Positions 1 to 12,628 of a DNA stretch of 64,000 bases are shown here, in pieces. The translations under genes were made by a program, and so were the position numbers. This DNA comes from Tribonema minus (Eukaryota > Sar > Xanthophyceae > Tribonematales > Tribonemataceae), in assembly GCA_017506865.1 (NCBI GenBank), contig JAFCMP010000357.1, positions 377,001-441,000 of the forward strand. Direction: 5' to 3'. Each line of letters begins with the position of its first letter. Position 1 is the stretch's first letter. The notes beneath the pieces are model-generated. The model saw only the letters and a list, made by a program, of their open reading frames with translations. It was not told where the DNA came from and searched no databases.

Positions 1-1458
1 TTTCATGTTGAAAAGGACGCTACAGCAGTGTTTGCTCTAGGTACTCTCAGGATGTTGCAGCAACCCGAATGTTTTTGACTATTTCATTGCAGTCATTGCG
101 CAGTCGTTGCATTTGCATCATATGCGCCGCTAATGCATACCGTGGACTAGTACCAGTCAGTGCTCATCAACCACTCACTCGGGTTGGGGTTAGAGTTAGC
201 TACGGATCAAGGTCAGGTTTGGTAAACACATTGTCGGTAAACGCACCTTTTTACCAGAATGCCTCAAAGCAGTTGAGCTGACTGTCATTTTACCGTCCCC
301 GACACGACTACTCGGCTTTGTGTATTGCTGCATACGTGCCTTGGCCTGCTGTGCTAGTGTGGTTTTTACTGGATGTATAGGGACCTGATGTAGTGATGAA
401 GCACTGCACCGCTCTGACGGTGCTGCCACGCCGTTGCAATTGCCATGAGCATTGTGAGCCCGGCACTTGTGTTGTGAAGATGGGTGGTCAGCATGGATTG
501 CATGCAGCAGAGCACACACAACTCAGCGGCTGCTGACACTCCGCAAGTGCAACTTCAGCATACTTCAAGTAGATGTATTTTCCTGAAAACCCAACGAGTA
601 GGCAATGTCAGCGATCAGCAATTGCCCCTTGCAGGTGGTCCAGGCTCGATCCCTGCAATTGGTTGCATGGCAATTAGTCGAGAGTGCATGCTCAGCGTGT
701 TGCGTCGGATCACGCAGCATATACGACACCCCATCATTACCATATTGACTTGTTTACCTCCAAGTCACACTACCATATTTCTCATCTTCAATACTCGCTG
801 CCATCGCCTTGCATGCGTCCACAGGTTGAGCGTGTAGTGGTAGGCCTCAGGGTCTGTCCCTTCACACACAGCGTAGACATTGCCCCTGCGGGGTTGGAGA
901 AGAGGGGGGTGACACCAGGGTTCATAGGGTACCCTGTCACCCGCTCCACGTGCACAGCGGGGGTACTTCGGGACTTCTGGGCAGAGACACTGGTACGTTA
1001 CGGTGCTTGTTGCTTGAACTATTATGTATTCATATTGTTGCGTACTACTGCGCTGGATAAACTGCTGGAGGGCAATCGTATCGAAACCGCCTTACACACT
1101 GGTGATTCGCATCAGGGTGCCTGTCAACGTGCAGAGCTGTATACATGCACACAGGTACAGGCACTTCCGCGCCCATTGCTCGCACCAAACTTTCAGACCA
1201 GCCCTCAGTATTGTGCTCAGCCCTCAATGTTGGTGTGCAGTGTATGCAAATGTATTGCTCAATCGCAGTCATCAACTGCGCCATCATGTGTTGAGTTCGC
1301 GCTTGCTCGTCTTCTCGACATGTCAAAAATGTCTTACTTACATATGGAGCATAATTCATTGCTGCCATCAACATATGAAGTTGCCGCTCTGACTGCGCCG
1401 GTGCCATGCAGACGATGCTATCGACGCCGCCGGAGCAAACTTCAACTCTGCTGCTCAG
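1..1458. other. Upstream region without a supported exon
   Basis: The N-terminal exons of the DUF1415-type gene should lie here or beyond the window edge, but I could not identify one by similarity. A 276-codon open frame at 684-1514 (+) has no recognisable domain and no codon bias like the confirmed exons, so I do not call it. Confidence 0.4.
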
Positions 1459-3799
1459 CGCCCCGTGCTTTGCTCGCGACTTCAACACCTGGGCCGCCTT
1501 CACGGAGGCCATGATAGCATCGCTCAGGCTCTTCCGTGTGGATGACATGATCAAGGTCATCGTGTTCCATCCTGACTATGTCAGGTCGCACGTGCAGGTG
1601 AACGCGCAAGGAACTGTCCGAGAGTATCCGACCTATCTACATGCAAAGTGCAAGCAACAGACTGTCAGAATAGAAAGCTTAAACTAGACATCAAGATTGG
1701 GAATTTGCGCGCGCCGGATAGCGCGGCGTACTGACGTCTGGTGCAGGGTTAAGAGGTGGCCTACGTACTGATCAAGTGTCTGTGTTTCTGTGCAAAACCG
1801 CCAAGGCATTGCTTTCATCTGTGCTCAAAGCCAAGGTGCTGAGACCCAGACAAGCTTTTGTCCCAGGAAGCAGGCAGGTGATCGGTGCAAGGTCTGAGTC
1901 TACTTGTGCCTCTACTGGTGTGACTCTACTCGTGACTCTAGTCATTGCAAGCCGTGCAAAAAGGATGCACTCGGTGTACACCTAAACATTACTCATGAGT
2001 TGCAGATCTGGCGATGCACTGAGAGACTTGCTGTGATGCTGGCACATGTCTCTACTGTATTGTCATGCAGGTCAGCCCTACACTGCGTCTGCATTACAGT
2101 TGCCGGTGGTGACCATGTAGGGCTCATATGCTCAAGATGGTATGGACACTGCATGCCAGGGTCTTGCGTGGCACCGTTCACCTACTGTTTACCTGGGCTG
2201 AACCCTTTTGATGACATTGCAGGACGTGTCAATGAGTGTATCGTATATATGTACATGAACACAATATTTCGAGCAGCACATTCAGAGTCAAGTAAGCGCG
2301 GGACCATTCTTCAGATGGGCAGACGAGTGAGCCCTTGCCACCATTGCACGTGCTTTGTAAAGCGCATTCTGCATGGCCCTGACAATCGTGAATCGGCCAT
2401 CGATCAACACCCAGCCCTGTCTTCGCCTTCATGTACGTCGCACGGCGATGTGTTTCTGAACTGACATTCAAAGCTCTTTTGTTGGTTCAAACTTGCAGCC
2501 CACGGAATCGCCTGCGCACGGGCATCTACCACCGACGTCGTGGATGCCCAAGATGATGGAGAACTTCTACAAGGGCCTGCAGGAGGACTTCCCGTACGGC
2601 GCCAGCGACTTCCAGAGGAGAGCGCCGTGTCCCGCCATCAATGTTTTGAGAGGTATGTATGCATGTACGCGCATTCGTTTGTGCGAATTCAAAGCGGCAT
2701 AGTCCTTGGCAATACTTGTGCGTGACATGGCATTTATAGCACCATTTTTTGTGGGAATTCAAAGCGGCATACACCTTGCGAAACGTTGTCCTGTAAAATG
2801 TACGTGACACCGCATGTATAGCAGCTCCAAGGTGGCATCGTGTTCTGGAATCGTGTGCAGCAAGCTCAAAGTGAACGAGCCCTTTGGGCCCTTGGGAAAG
2901 AGTCCAGCAGGCTCGGGTTGTGGCATTGCTATGTAGCGCGTGCAGATGCAAGTGCTGTAGAAATTAAGACGAGTCTGTGTATGATGTGTATGATTAGACT
3001 CAGCAGGGATGTGCCTATAGAGGAGGCCTTGATCAAGGACATGTGCAGCGTGAGTGTCGGCGTTGTGCTCTGCTGATGCTCTTTCACGTGGCAACAGGGA
3101 TCAACCTGCAAGGCATTTCATTTTCAACATCAAGGTGTTCACCTTGCACTCTGTGCAACTAATGAGGTTTGATGCACAGCATGCCTTTTGTTCAAAGTTG
3201 GTCAAAGAACAGTTGTGCTAGGCGGCATTTTTATTCGATTTCATCTTTCAAGTATATATCATAATCAGGATGCGATGCAGCGTAAACACTGTTGGCTCAA
3301 TTCGTGTCACACGATTTTGTGCAACGTGCAAACATAATCTCACACAGGCGCGTACAGGCTCGCAATGGTTCTAGCCCTCATTCCAACCCTAATGCTCATC
3401 ATGGTGCAAATGAGCAGATGGTGGAGGCGATTGCACGCAGACCTTATGTAGGGTGCTGCCATCGCAGTTGCGACGTCGGGGGGTGATGAGCTGATGCTGC
3501 TGAGCACCTGCACCGCAGTGCAAGCACTCGCTTCATGCCAAACTGCAACCGTCACTGACCCATCATTCATCACTGATGACTCGCGCTCATCCTGTGACTC
3601 GCTGTTTGCTGCAGCGGACATGCTGGAGAACGCAGTGGTGGAATCGCTGGTAGATCTTGGGGGCCAGCGCAGGTTCACGCGCGTGTCTGGCGCCAAGGTG
3701 TACTGTGCAAACACCAAGAATCTGGCAGCGGTCGGCGTGGATGTTTTGCAAGAAGAACTGGAGCGGGAAACGCGGGCGGTGGCTGCCCTGCAAGAATGA
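1459..3799 (+). CDS. DUF1415-family protein, three 3' exons (5' end missing)
   Basis: Three exons join in phase: 1459-1579, 2499-2652 and 3615-3799 (TGA stop), about 152 residues. Exon one reads APCFARDFNTWAAF and then FHPDY; exon two ends with RRAPCPAINVLR; exon three ends AVAALQE. The order FHPDY, a short linker, then an [R]xPxPxxxxLR segment followed by an amphipathic helix is the C-terminal layout of the DUF1415 family, found in bacteria and in algal genomes, of unknown biochemical function. The linker between FHPDY and the RxPCP segment is longer than in bacterial members. Donors are GTCAGG and GTATGT, acceptors TGCAG and TGCAG. The first exon starts with one base completing a codon, so at least one upstream exon exists; I did not find it, so subcellular targeting is unknown. 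Family assignment rests on motif recall, not a search. Confidence 0.6.
2665..2835 (+). repeat. Tandem duplication inside the DUF1415-gene intron
   Basis: Two units share the landmarks TTTGTG, GAATTCAAAGCGGCATA, CCTTG, CGTGACA and CATxTATAGCA in the same order, with small indels (unit of about 75-85 bases). It lies in the intron between 2652 and 3615 and does not include an exon border. Confidence 0.6.
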
Positions 3800-4683
3800 C
3801 ACTCTGTGGCTTTGTTCCATCATGAATGTTGTTGTGGTGCTGCTGCTTGGTGCTGTACTGAACTGCTGGCACAGGTACATGTCAGAGAGGAGAGCGCGAG
3901 AGAGTACAAAGGGTTTGCAGATGTGCTGTGTATCAACAGAACGCCAGCGTGCAGCGCCATGCCTTCAAGGACTTGGTGTCTGTCTCTTGAAGTTGATGTC
4001 AGGTACATGGAGTCCTCTTCAAAGTGCTCGATGCACATTCAAAAACTCAGCGGTTCCGACCAGGAACCTGAAGTCACACCAGACAGTGTCAGGATGAGCA
4101 GAATTGCATACACTGTGCACACAATACCTAAAAGTGTCATTACAAATGTCATGTGGTGACATGGCATCCCAAAACGGGAGGCTACTGGATGACATCCATT
4201 GATGATGATGACATGCTCATGTATCCAATAAAGACTATATTGGTCTTGTCGCATCAATTGATGACATAGACTCATGGGACTCTGCTATTACAGCTGTGTC
4301 AATGTGCGTCAATCATTGCTATGGCTTGCTGCCATTGCAGTGCCCTGAACTGTGGTGACAAGCTGCAGTACGAGCACCTGCCTGCAGCTCACAGACATGC
4401 TCATTACCTACTTGACTGCGGCATCAAGCGCCCATTGAAGTCGTAGAAACTCTCAAAGTATGGCTTCTGGACCACACCTCCTCCTAGGAGCTCGCTTGTA
4501 CGAATAATGTCAGTTGGCATCAGTGTCCAAGGACTCATCCTTGCCTTCTCATTGAGAATCTCATCAACTGAGACGCGTCTTAGAAGCCTTGCAATCACGG
4601 GGAGATACAAATTCTGACAGCTTTGCAGCAGGAGCGACATGTTACTTATGGTCAGTTCAGGTTTGCTGTGAAGCGGTAATGTC
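3800..4683. other. Intergenic, no gene seen
   Basis: Between the stop of the DUF1415-type gene and the 5S gene. Several short open frames exist on both strands but none has splice signals or recognisable motifs. The 112-codon minus frame at 4404-4742 runs through the 5S gene and is rejected. Confidence 0.5.
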
Positions 4684-4801
4684 GGGTACGGCCATATCAT
4701 GGTGACAGCACCAGCTCTCGTCCGATCGCTGAAGTTAAGCACCCTTGAGCGGAGCTAGTACTACGGTGGGGGACCACGTGGGAAGCCTCCGTGCTGTACT
4801 C
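4684..4801 (+). rRNA. 5S ribosomal RNA
   Basis: The stretch has the full order of eukaryotic 5S landmarks: 5' GGGTACGGCCATA, CAGCACC, the CTCGTCCGATC segment, the internal control A-box-like GAAGTTAAGC, TAGTACTACGGTGGGGGACC and the 3' GTGCTGTACTC that pairs with the 5' end. Length is about 118 bases. The 5' end (GGGTAC) and 3' end (GTACTC) form the terminal stem with one irregularity. It is transcribed by RNA polymerase III from the internal promoter. Only one copy lies in this window, unlike the tandem arrays usual in many eukaryotes. Confidence 0.93.
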
Positions 4802-4806
4802 TTTTT
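4802..4806 (+). terminator. RNA polymerase III T-run
   Basis: A run of five T residues immediately follows the mature 3' end of the 5S gene, the standard Pol III stop signal. Confidence 0.8.
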
Positions 4807-5230
4807 GCCCTGCACGGTTGACGCTGTATTGGTGTGCTTCTTGCACATGAAGAAACATTGTATGGCATGGGTCACAAACTTGATGTCATCGCAAGTTTTC
4901 AGGTGCACATCACTTGCAACACTTCACGTGGCATCACCATGCTGCCATTACATCATGGTGTGACGCATGAAAACAATGCAATGCCACCATTACCATTGTC
5001 AACCCCACATGAACAAAGGACAAGCGCCATGCCTGAGCAAAGGTGTCTATATTTGGCATTACGGAGCGGAGCGCCTGTAGGCCTATGTGCCATACACTTG
5101 GTCGCACACCGGCAGCAGGGTGACCACCGTGCCGCAACGGTGGCGGTAGCAGCAACACGCAACCTGTGCAACTGCCATTCAGCCAACACGCACTACCGAT
5201 CACTGCCACTACAAGCAGTCTCCGCCCCTG

Positions 5231-8200
5231 TCACCGCACGCCGGTCTCAACGCTGCGGCGCAGCAGCGGCAGCAGCAGCGGCGGCAGCATGGCGTTGTCG
5301 CTGCTGACGACGACGCTGCCCCTGCCGCTGCCCGCATCCAGCCGCAACCTCACCAGCACGCGTTCGCGTCGCCCCCCCGCCAAACTATACCCCGCAAACT
5401 GCGCCTCCGACCCCGGGCCGGCGGTAGCAGAGGTTCCGCTCCCAGGCACCTGCGCCAGATTCGCGGCGCACAGCAACCGCGCAGCAGCCTCCGCACGCGC
5501 TGCAGGGTCGCCGATGACTACATCGGCCGCAGCCTCGTTGAGACCCGTTAGCTGCGCCGCGGCGGCGGCGAAAGCGGCAGGGGAAAGCGCGGCCGGCGCC
5601 AGCAGCTCGCCCGCCGGCGGCTCCAGCGACACCATATGCGAGCCGCGGTCCGTGCGCAGCTCGAAGCGCACGGCCTTGGCCCTGCCGCCGAAGTCGACGG
5701 TCATGTCGACGCGCGCGCACGCGCCCGGCGGCAGCAGCTGCACCTCGCCCCAGCCCGTGAGCGGCGTGCCGTCGCGCGGCGCCACCGCGCGCACGCGCCG
5801 CACGTTGGCCTCCGACGCGTTCGTCAGCTGCAGCGCGAGGCTGAGCGCTGTGGACAGCGGCGCGCCCTCCGGCTGCGGCGCGCCGCGGCGGTACGCGTAC
5901 TCCACCTTGAGACCCCCCGCGATCTCCGGCCGCAGCAGCACCGCGCTGTACGACAGTTCCACGTGCAGAGATGGCGCGGCCTGCTGCGGCGGCGGCGGCG
6001 ACGGCGCCGCGGCGGGGAAGCCGAGCGGGTTGGGGGGGACGGGCACGCCCGGCGCCAGCGGCTGCAGCACGCCGTAGGATGTTGTCGGCGCCGGAACGGC
6101 AGCATTGAGGTTTAGTAACCCTAAGCCTTCCCCACCCAACGCCTCCACTTCGCTGTCGCTCACTGCTCCCTCCTCGGATTCGCTCTCGGACTCAGACGCG
6201 CTGCTGGACCCGCTGGCGGAGTCGCTGCCGCTGCCGCTGCTGCTGCCGCTGCGGCTGCCGCTGCTGCTCCCGCTGCCGCTGCTGCTGCCACTGGAGCTGC
6301 TGCTGCCGCTGCCGCTACTGCTAGCGCTTTCGGAGCCGCTCTCCGATCCTGACTCGGAGCCCTCGCTGGAGGAACTCTCCTCCTGCTCTTCCTCTTCCTC
6401 TGCGTAGAAATCGGTGCCCCCGACATGTCGCCTAATAGAGCCCCCCATAGGCTCTGGCGGGGGGGGGTCCCTTGCTGAGCAGTCAGCGCGCGTTGTGGCC
6501 CATGGGGGGAGGTCCTCGTATCCCCCCACCTTAGCCCCCACGGCGCTTGACAGCGAGCCGACTGTGATGGTGGCGGCCGTGGCGCTGGCGCCTGCCAGTG
6601 CGGCAGAGAATGACACAGCCCATAATGAGGACTTCGTGCCTGCATGAGTTTATTATGTTCATGGTAAGGTACAAGCCTTCCATGCAAGGCAGTATCTGCA
6701 TGTGTACATAGGGGTGGCCCACGAGTAGGAAGACAGCGGCGCGTTGCAGTGCAAGAACACAAGTACTTCAGGTGTGAAGTAGGCCAACTTTGTTTGCCTG
6801 GTGCCGCCACCAGGGGACGTTCACGGGAGCAAGCACGTGGACACTAGTAGCACACATGTGTGCCATTGTACAGTAAATCATGTCGTACACTCAGCTGTTC
6901 AAGTTCTCATGCACAGTCGTTGCTGACAAAAGCGGCGGCCGTCCATACTTAGCTTTGCAGCACAGCACCAGCTGCATCATCGTCTCGGTGGCTGCGTCGA
7001 AGACTTCTTTAAGCCAAAAATGCATTTGAAGCAGCTGATGAGCCTACCATTCAGGTGCCACTCAGACACAACGCGCAGCCACCACTGACCTGACAGAAGC
7101 GGCGGCGGCTTCGCGCACAGCAGCGCCGCCGCGGCGCGCGTGCGCAGCGCCACCAGCGCCGCCGCGTCAGTCGCTGCGCCGGGCGCCGCCAGCCCTAGAA
7201 GCGCAGTGAGCAGTCGCGCTCTGTCGCGAAGATCCGGAGACAGGTCGAAACGTGCGAGCTGCAGCACGTGTGCCGCAAGTGACTGGACGTTTTCGTCGTC
7301 GGGGCTGCGCAGCGCCAGCTTGGCGGCCAGGGTGAGCGCCTGGGGTTTGACCTGCGGCGGTGGTGAGGTTGGGCTGCTGTAAGAGGTGACGCTCCAATGG
7401 CAGCTGCATGGGGCAGCTGGGTAGCTTTGTGGAAACTTGCAGACAAGTTTCTGTGCTGCAAGTAGGCTGTTGATGACATCCAGCTACAAGGTGGTCAAAA
7501 CAGTGCGAAAAGCCTGTATGTCGTTCTGTTGCAGTGCAATCCTGGCAGTTGGTGCTCAGCAGCGGTGTGTGCGCTATGTCATCGAAGGGAACGGCAAAAC
7601 AGATCACCAAGTTTTAACCATCCGCGTTCATGCTTGAGCTTCATCGACTGTTGGCACGCTGCGCGCTGGGCTGTGCATGACCCTTGCAGGCTGCAAGTAG
7701 GTGCAGCATGCACCTACGAAGCGGTGATCTAGTCTGTCGTGTGCACACAGCTCAGTGGGTAAAGTTCATGTCAGCGGAAACATCAACTGCTGATCTGAAC
7801 AAGCTCACAGCTCGCATACAGGCCAGACAGGGGCTCCGAGGGGGCTGCATACAACGGCATGACCACGCCTGCTACACATAGCAATTAGAGCACAGATTCT
7901 GTGGCCATGTGATGCTCGCAGACAACGCATTGTGTGAGCGCATTACTGGATCTATGCATTGGTATGTAGGCTTGGCCAGCTGCTGGCTAGACGCTGACAG
8001 TGCATCCATTTGAGTAGGCGAGTGCATCCATACCAGCAATTCATGCTGACTGGACTGACAGCTGATGACTTTGCTGCGCTGCTGCCTTGCCAGTGCCCTG
8101 ATCTTCAAGTGTGAAGTCAGAGAGAATAAACTCGCAGCGACCTCCCTCATAGTCCATCGACAAAACCAGCTGCACGCAAACGTACCTCAGCGTGTAAGTC

Positions 8201-11200
8201 GCTAAAGTGTTTTGCAACGATGCGCAGCACATCTGGCGCCAGCGGGCCCAGCAGCGCACTGTACTCCCCAGCCAGCCACACCACACACGCCCGTGCCGGT
8301 GGCAACAAGACCCCTTCCTTCCCCCCCTTTTCCCCCTCCCCATCCGAGCCATTTGCATCGCCTCCCTCCAGTGCCCTGAATGAGCACAAAATTGTGAAAG
8401 GCTGGTCAGTGTTGTCCTGTGTGCTGGAAAGGACTGGGAAATGACTTGGGCACATCGGTCGCGAAGCATGTGCATTTGCTGCCATTGATTGCATGCATCG
8501 ATGGCAGGCAGTTGCAATGCTGTTGCTGGCACCAAAACAGTGAAAAAGGGTGCAATACCGACGCTTTTACGAGCTCATGCTGGGTGCCACTGTCGATTAC
8601 ACTACTACTTGCGATGTGCAACCCTGCTGACTCGCTGTAACTGCGCATGACCTGTTGCGCTGATGCATCGGATACATTTGGCTGCCATTGATTGCGTAGC
8701 CGGCAGGCAGTTTCACTGCCATCGCTGGCACCGCAACAGTAAGACAAGTGCACTACAATTGAAGTACGCATGTTGAATGCACATCAAGGTCAACTGGCGC
8801 TTGTGCTGGGTCCCAACGACTGCACATAACTTGACATGGCACTGATGCTTCAAAGTCACCCGACTCTGCAGCTCTTGTCATCGTCTCAGGCCACCCCCAT
8901 TACCGTTCAAGCACGCCCGCTCACTTCCAGGCCCCTCTGCAACACGCTATGACTACCCCCTAACTTCCAAACCTTCAACACCCGAAACATACTACTTCGA
9001 AGTATGCGCTATTGCAAAGCTTCATGATGGAAGCCTTACCTGACAAGCGCCCTGACCAGCGCGCGCGTCGCCCCCCCCGCAATGTCCGCCCCCCCATCGT
9101 CCGCGCGCCGCTGCAGCAGCTCCCGCGCCGCCGCCACCGCCGCCGCCGCCACCGCCGGCGCCGCGCTGTGCAGCGCCAGCGTCAACAGCCCCCTGAGGCA
9201 GCGATCAGCAGCCTCGGGCCGCTCCGCCGCGATGCGCGCCGCCGCGCGCACGGCGGCGCACACAAACGCCTTGTTGCCGTGGCGCGCGTACGACTGCAGC
9301 TCCCCAAGCACCAGCAGCCACGCCGGCGCCGCGGCGGAGGCGCTGTTACCGCCGCCGAAACTGCCGCCACCGGCGTTGGTGATGGCGAGGGGGGCGTCGT
9401 CAGGCGCGGCCGCGAGGCTGACCAGTATGTCCAGCTTGATGGAGGAGCAGAAGAGGGGGTCCCCCGCCTTGACGAAGAATTCGCGCAGGTATGGGCGGAA
9501 CATGCACGCGCGCTGCGCCGCCATGGAGCGCACGCCGCCGAGCACCGCAAACTGGATCTCGCGCTGGCTGCGCAGGATGCGCACCATGGCCTGCGCGGTC
9601 AGTGAGTCACGAGTGAGTGAGGCGATGTGAGGGTTACAATTGAAAGGCTGTGTTGCTAGCAGCCGTGTGCAGAAGCAGGTGCTGATATGCGAGGTTTAGG
9701 TGCACTTGAAATTGAAGTTGAAGTTGCACAGCTCCTGAACCAAATGGGAGGTATACTGCGACTTCAATGAATGTGCAGTTTAGCGATGCCAAAGATGCGA
9801 TATGAGTGCACTGGTTGTCATTGGCGGGGGAACTGCGCAGCATGGCTTTGGGAAATCAAAGTACCACGGTTGATGAAGGACACTGTCAGCACGTTTGCTT
9901 GCCTGCGCACATGCATGCCATATCACAGCGGCCTGTGACATTTCACACTGCGGCGACTGGTTCACAGAGCAGGACAATTCGCAACGTGGCGGCTGCGCTG
10001 CTCAGCAGACTTGCAATCTGTGCGCCGCATACTAAAGCTGGGGTGTCCAGTTACATGTCACCCTGAGCCCTGTGATGGTTGTACCAGGTGCAGTGCAGCC
10101 CCAAGGCACCCAACCTGCGAGTTCAACTCCCAAAATAAACATTACTCATGCCCAGCACCCAATCTCTCTCTGCCCTTGCTGATGTCCCCATATGCTCAAG
10201 CAGCGCAACAGGCACAATACCAGCCACGTGCATGCAATACCCAACCGCTGCAAGCAGCTCGTAACGTCACTACACGACCAGGCAAGCACTGCTCACCTTG
10301 GCGAGCTGAGCATCCACCGCATCCGACCGCGTCCCGCAGTAGAAGTGCAGCGCGCACACGGCCAGCACCACGCCGCTGTTGCGCGACTTCAACAGCGGCA
10401 GACTCACGCGCAGCACCAGCCTGTGATCTTCGTCCAGATTGGCCGCGCCAATGTCCTGCTCGCTCGCAACGAGCGTGCCCTCCGCTCCGCCAACGCCGCT
10501 GCCGCCTGCGCGGGTACGGTAGTGAGCAAATGTACATACATCAGTGTAGTGCAGGGGTCTGTGAAGCACTGAGAGGCCGATCGTAGAGGGAAGCGCGACT
10601 ACTACACCATCAACGAGAGTTTGGGTTGGGCTGAGGGCTCAGGGCGAGGGTGAATCAGGAGGCTGCTGCGTGCGCTGCGCATGGAAGAGTGGTTCTGAGC
10701 GTTGATGGCCATGCGACACTGCGCGGGGAAGGCACTCAGGAATGTAGAGCTGCTCTCGACATATGCGCCGCGGCCCCTCATGGCGGTGAAAGCTGCAGCA
10801 GTCGCAGTCGCATGAAATCAAGAGCACGGGCCGAGACACGCAATGGGAGCGTCACATCGTGAGCTTCCTGAACCTCACCTGTACGCAGGCTCGCAGAACT
10901 GTCCGGCGGAGGGTGCACCGGCGCCGCGCGTTCCTCCTCCTCCGTGCTCTCATCCTCCTCATCGCTGTAGAACGCCTTCTTCACCACGCGCCGCCGCGAC
11001 CGCTGCTGCGAAGCCGCTGCCGACGCCTGCTGCGGAGTTGAAGTTGAGGTTGTGGTGACGGATTTGGGGGTGGAGGCAGCGGGGGCCGCCGCCGCCGCCG
11101 CGGGGTGCAGTCGCCGAGCGCTGCTGCTGCTGCGCGAGGGGTTGGGGTCGGTGAACTGGTTGCGCACGTAGCGCGCCAGCACGTTTAGCAGGATGATCTG

Positions 11201-11884
11201 GCCCCACTCATCAATGTCCGCCAGCAGGTGGCACAGCTTGCGGTAGACGGGGTGCAGCAGCGCGTAGTTGTGGGGGCAGACCTCTGCGAATGCCGTCACG
11301 GCGCTGCCGAGAACCATCGTGGAGCCGTCCTTCAGCAGCTTCTCGAGTACCTTGCACAGCTCCGGCCCCTGCTCTCTGTCGAGGGCGTAGATCTTGGGGA
11401 TGGCGCTGGCGGCGCACTTGCGGACGTAGGGGGAGCTGTCCCCCGCGCACTTGCGCACGGCCAGCAGCTGTATTTGGATGATGTCTGGCACTCTGATGGA
11501 GGTCATGACACGCAGTGCGAGCGCCCTTATGAGCTGGTTGGATGCCGCCAGATCCTTCTGAAAGGAGTTGATGGAGAGCAGGGCGAGCTCCCTGCAGTTG
11601 GCGTTGGCGTCTGCGTAGTGCATGAGGTAGATGTAGACCATCTTCTTGACCTCCACGGAGCGCACCACTACGTTTTTGACGACATCGCTGAAGAAGTCGC
11701 TCATGTCCTTGCCCTTGCTGATCATAGCCAGCAGCCATTTCATTCCCTTGAGCTTGTCGGGCTCTCTGGGCCTGGCCAAGTATTCCTTGACTTTGGCAGG
11801 ACTCAAACTGTCCTCGAAGTAGTGCCCCTCGCCTTGCAAAGCGTTGACCTTGTTCTGCACGGCAGATGCAACGGCGCTCGTCAT
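5231..11884 (-). CDS. AP3B: AP-3 complex subunit beta
   Basis: Large subunit of the AP-3 adaptor, which sorts cargo from endosome/trans-Golgi to lysosome-like compartments. Six exons in transcript order: 11884-10879, 10505-10297, 9590-9040, 8375-8186, 7351-7090, 6639-5231. The sum is 3627 bases, giving 1208 residues with phase kept at all five junctions. The N-terminal armadillo trunk is clear (GMKWLLAMISKGKDM, VKNVVVRSVEVKKMVY, YVRKCAASAIPKIY), followed by LRSQREIQF and ACVVWLAGEYSALLG. Then comes an acidic/serine hinge (about 6100-6420, Ser-Gly/Glu repeats) and a C-terminal appendage with LHVELSY and VSLEPPAGELL. Human and plant homologues are near 1100 residues; the excess is in the hinge and poly-Ala/Gly loops. 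An in-frame ATG at 11935 would add 17 residues. Exon 1 also carries a DEEDESTEEEER acidic linker. The gene is divergent from the zinc-finger gene at 12182. Confidence 0.95.
6105..6420 (-). repeat. Trinucleotide-rich serine hinge of AP-3 beta
   Basis: Nearly pure GCNGCN/AGC-type triplet repeats encode a Ser-Gly-Glu tract. A serine-rich acidic hinge at this place is typical of AP-3 beta and is a phosphorylation target in animals; the repeat expansion explains the length excess here. Confidence 0.8.
8993..9004. repeat. Palindrome TACTTCGAAGTA (copy 1)
   Basis: Perfect 12-base palindrome in an AP-3 beta intron, shortly past the exon ending at 9040. Two identical palindromes occur at 28157 and 51063, also in introns. 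Confidence 0.7.
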
Positions 11885-12181
11885 GGCTCTCGCTGCTGCG
11901 TGCCTGCGCTGCAAGCACCTCTTATCCTCAGCCAAACGCCGAGAGTGTTGTGGTGGAATACTCGCGGGCAGTAAGTAGCGCCAAAGATGGTATCCGCTGC
12001 TGCGTCTCCACAGGGCGAGGTACAGTGGCCCACCTCCTCGAGCTCCTTCGAAATTCGTCCTTCCTGTCGTTCTTCAAGTAGGAGTTGAAGTCGATTTTTT
12101 TTTTCTGGTGCTGGTGCTGCTGGCACAAAAGGGTGACACGAGGAAGCCAGAGGAGCTTGCTTGCCACGGAGATCTGGCGCC
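11885..12181. promoter_or_regulatory. Shared divergent promoter region, AP-3 beta / ZNF593
   Basis: The two start codons are 297 bases apart and face away from each other, so both promoters and both 5' UTRs must fit here. No TATA box stands out. A 9-base T run lies at about 12095. Confidence 0.55.
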
Positions 12182-12628
12182 ATGGGGATAGGACAGAAGA
12201 AGTCGAAGGGGACCTCAAAGGGCAGCAAGACGAAAAACAAGCAGTACAAGAGGGCGCTGGACACCAAGCGGAGGCCGATGGACATCGACCAGGTGCAGGA
12301 CATCCTTGAGAAGGTGGCAGAGACTGGCAAGCCATTGAAATTTGCCTACGATGACGATCTGCCTGGTGGCGGCCAGTTCTACTGCGCGCCCTGTGCCAGG
12401 CACTTCACCGATCAGGGAACGCTCGACACACACACCAAGAGCAAGTTGCACAAGCGACGATTAAAAGACGTCGCGCAGAAGAAGTACACTCAAAAAGAGG
12501 CAGATGCGGGTGCAGGTAAAAGTAAGGAGGTCTACGCACCCGCTCATCCTGAGCTCGTTGCTGCTCGAGCAATGGAAGCAGAAACCATAGCACCAGCGGC
12601 GGCGGCAGCTGACGAAGACGACTTGTAA
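12182..12628 (+). CDS. ZNF593: ZNF593/Bud20-type C2H2 zinc-finger ribosome factor
   Basis: Single-exon gene of 148 residues. The basic N-terminus (MGIGQKKSKG), the DTKRRPMDIDQVQ segment, the C2H2 finger FYCAPCARHFTDQGTLDTH..KLH and the following RRLKDV are the signature of ZNF593/Bud20, a shuttling factor of the 60S pre-ribosome that helps late nuclear export. The length matches the family (130-170). I take the ATG at 12182 because the family begins with MG[R/I]-basic; an in-frame ATG at 12161 would add seven residues. The C-terminus is Ala-rich and ends EDDL. It is the only intact intronless protein gene in the window. Confidence 0.93.
   Translation: MGIGQKKSKGTSKGSKTKNKQYKRALDTKRRPMDIDQVQDILEKVAETGKPLKFAYDDDLPGGGQFYCAPCARHFTDQGTLDTHTKSKLHKRRLKDVAQKKYTQKEADAGAGKSKEVYAPAHPELVAARAMEAETIAPAAAAADEDDL

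Noticed and set aside
684..1514. 276-codon plus-strand open frame
   Set aside because: No family resemblance, and composition like intron DNA; it overlaps the DUF1415 exon in another frame.
4404..4742. 112-codon minus-strand frame
   Set aside because: Overlaps the 5S rRNA gene and has no motif.
5166..6077. 303-codon plus-strand frame
   Set aside because: Antisense shadow of the GC-rich AP-3 beta last exon.
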